Assembly: GCA_021780285.1 (NCBI GenBank)
Contig: JAJXZA010000259.1
Location: forward strand, 301-13,855
Reading direction: 5' to 3'
Source: Planctomycetota bacterium
GTDB lineage: Bacteria; Planctomycetota; Phycisphaerae; WQYP01
Length of the DNA: 13,555 nucleotides
This document shows, one piece after another, positions 12,640 through 13,555 of this stretch (within the stretch, counting starts at the first letter, position 1; every line of letters begins with the position of its first letter). Position numbers and translations under genes: made by a program. A model generated the notes under the pieces. The model did no database searches. It saw only the letters and a list, made by a program, of their open reading frames with translations, and was not told the origin of the DNA.

Positions 12640-13555
12640 ATGAAAGATGAGTTGCCCCCGGCGATGGAGATTGACGATGTTGCGGTTGAGGCTCTGCCTG
12701 TGCCGGACGCCTCACTTGATTTACTGGGTGCTGGGGCGGCCGACCGTATTGTTTGGCTGAGGCCAGCCCTTTATTTGTTGGCGTTGGCTCTTGTGCTTAC
12801 GCCATGGGCGTCGCCGGCGTTGGCGCTGGGCCTGGGCGCGCTCTTGGCCCTGTCGGTTGGCAATCCATGGGCCGCCTTCGGACACAAAGCCGCCAAAACG
12901 CTTCTGCAGGTGTGTGTGGTGCTGTTGGGCTTTACCATGAATTTGCACACGGTGCTGGAAGCCGGCATGAGTGGTGCGGTGTTTGCGGCAGCAAGCATTG
13001 GCTGCACACTCCTGCTGGGGTATTGGCTCGGCCGCAAACTTGGCATTGACGCAAAGGCATCGGCGCTGATCTCGGCTGGCACGGCGATTTGCGGTGGCTC
13101 GGCTATCGCCGCAGCGGCCACCGTCATTGATGCCGAGGAAGAGCCTATGGCTGTCGCCATGGGAACGGTATTTATTCTTAATGCGGTGGCACTGCTCCTT
13201 TTTGCCCCGGTGGGGCACGCACTCGGCTTAACGCAGCAGCAATTTGGGGTGTGGGCGGGCATTGCCATCCACGATATTTCGTCGGTGGTGGCATCGGCGG
13301 CCGGTTATGGCCCGCACGCCTTAACCACTGCGGTGGCGGTTAAATTGTCGCGGGCTTTGTGGATTATTCCCGTATCGCTGGGGTTTGCCTGGTGGGCTGG
13401 GCGAAGCAAAGGCGTGCAGCACTCTGCAAAGCAAGACACGCAGGAGGCCGGCGAGCCGCGCCAAGCCCGGCGCCTGCGGCATATTCCCTGGTTCATCGGA
13501 ATCTTCCTGTTGGCGAGCGTGCTGCGCAGCTTTGTACCGATGATGGCCCGATTGG
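12640..13555 (+). CDS. YeiH-family putative sulfite/sulfate exporter, partial at the window end
   Basis: The first 305 codons of a membrane protein of the YeiH/UPF0324 (PSE) family. The frame is open to the edge and the stop lies outside. A hydrophilic extension of about 38 residues precedes the first helix, longer than usual. Family motifs are SAGTAICGGSAIAA (145-158), GIAIHDISSVVAS (207-219) and KLSRALWIIP (235-244). About eight hydrophobic segments are visible from 43 on. A Gln/Lys/Arg-rich loop (about 254-280) precedes the last visible segment. The family is predicted to export a small anion such as sulfite or sulfate; this is not proven for most members. The start at 12640 has GGAG 6 bases upstream. 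The divergent YeiE/CysL-like regulator supports a sulfur role. The partly overlapping minus-strand frames here are shadows. Confidence 0.9.
   Translation, partial: MKDELPPAMEIDDVAVEALPVPDASLDLLGAGAADRIVWLRPALYLLALALVLTPWASPALALGLGALLALSVGNPWAAFGHKAAKTLLQVCVVLLGFTMNLHTVLEAGMSGAVFAAASIGCTLLLGYWLGRKLGIDAKASALISAGTAICGGSAIAAAATVIDAEEEPMAVAMGTVFILNAVALLLFAPVGHALGLTQQQFGVWAGIAIHDISSVVASAAGYGPHALTTAVAVKLSRALWIIPVSLGFAWWAGRSKGVQHSAKQDTQEAGEPRQARRLRHIPWFIGIFLLASVLRSFVPMMARL

Noticed and set aside
12721..13268. Two minus-strand frames of 165 codons each over the yeiH-type gene
   Set aside because: Low-complexity products (His/Gln/Arg- or Ala/Pro/Ser-rich) antisense to a frame with clear family motifs.
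1..13555. CRISPR array, tRNA, insertion sequence or attachment site
   Set aside because: No spaced direct repeats, cloverleaf, transposase or flanking target duplications were seen on either strand.

Overview
The window reads as chromosomal DNA of a planctomycete-like bacterium, possibly of the Phycisphaerae. This is inferred from gene content and not from a marker gene. The supports are a Gram-negative type WXG100 protein, a GldA/GldF/GldG plus DUF4340 transport operon, and lipoprotein signal peptides. There are no tRNA or rRNA genes, no CRISPR array, no transposase and no phage genes. Coding density is ordinary and the genes look intact. One gene, at the right end, is cut by the window edge.

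Left part, all on the minus strand (98-4364). A WXG100 protein (429-701) is followed 13 bases later by a small helical protein of unknown function (98-415). Next comes a two-gene unit: an ArsR-type repressor (2216-2536) and a class I methyltransferase with a C-terminal THUMP-like domain (809-2179). A good promoter and a dyad lie upstream of the repressor. Then come a TPR lipoprotein (2909-3898) and a 72-residue lipoprotein (4146-4364).

Centre, plus strand (4665-10355). Four genes form one apparent operon: ABC ATPase, six-helix ABC-2 permease, a large GldG-like protein anchored at both ends, and a DUF4340 protein with one N-terminal membrane anchor. Together they look like one envelope-associated ABC machine of the gliding/uncharacterised transport class. 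The GldG-like subunit carries a long helical segment inside the usual fold. The operon and the 72-residue lipoprotein are divergent, with back-to-back TTGACA boxes between them.

Right part. A YdhF-like aldo/keto reductase (10489-11433, minus) converges on the operon. A YeiE/CysL-like LysR regulator (11610-12506, minus) is divergent from a YeiH-family membrane protein (12640 to the window end, plus). The AT-rich gap between these two holds dyads of the LysR type, so this pair is probably a regulator and its target transporter, perhaps for sulfite or a related sulfur anion.

No wholly new system can be proven from this window. The items most worth a second look are the WXG100 pair, the GldG-like protein with its helical insert, and the regulatory DNA upstream of the arsR-type gene and between lysR and yeiH.
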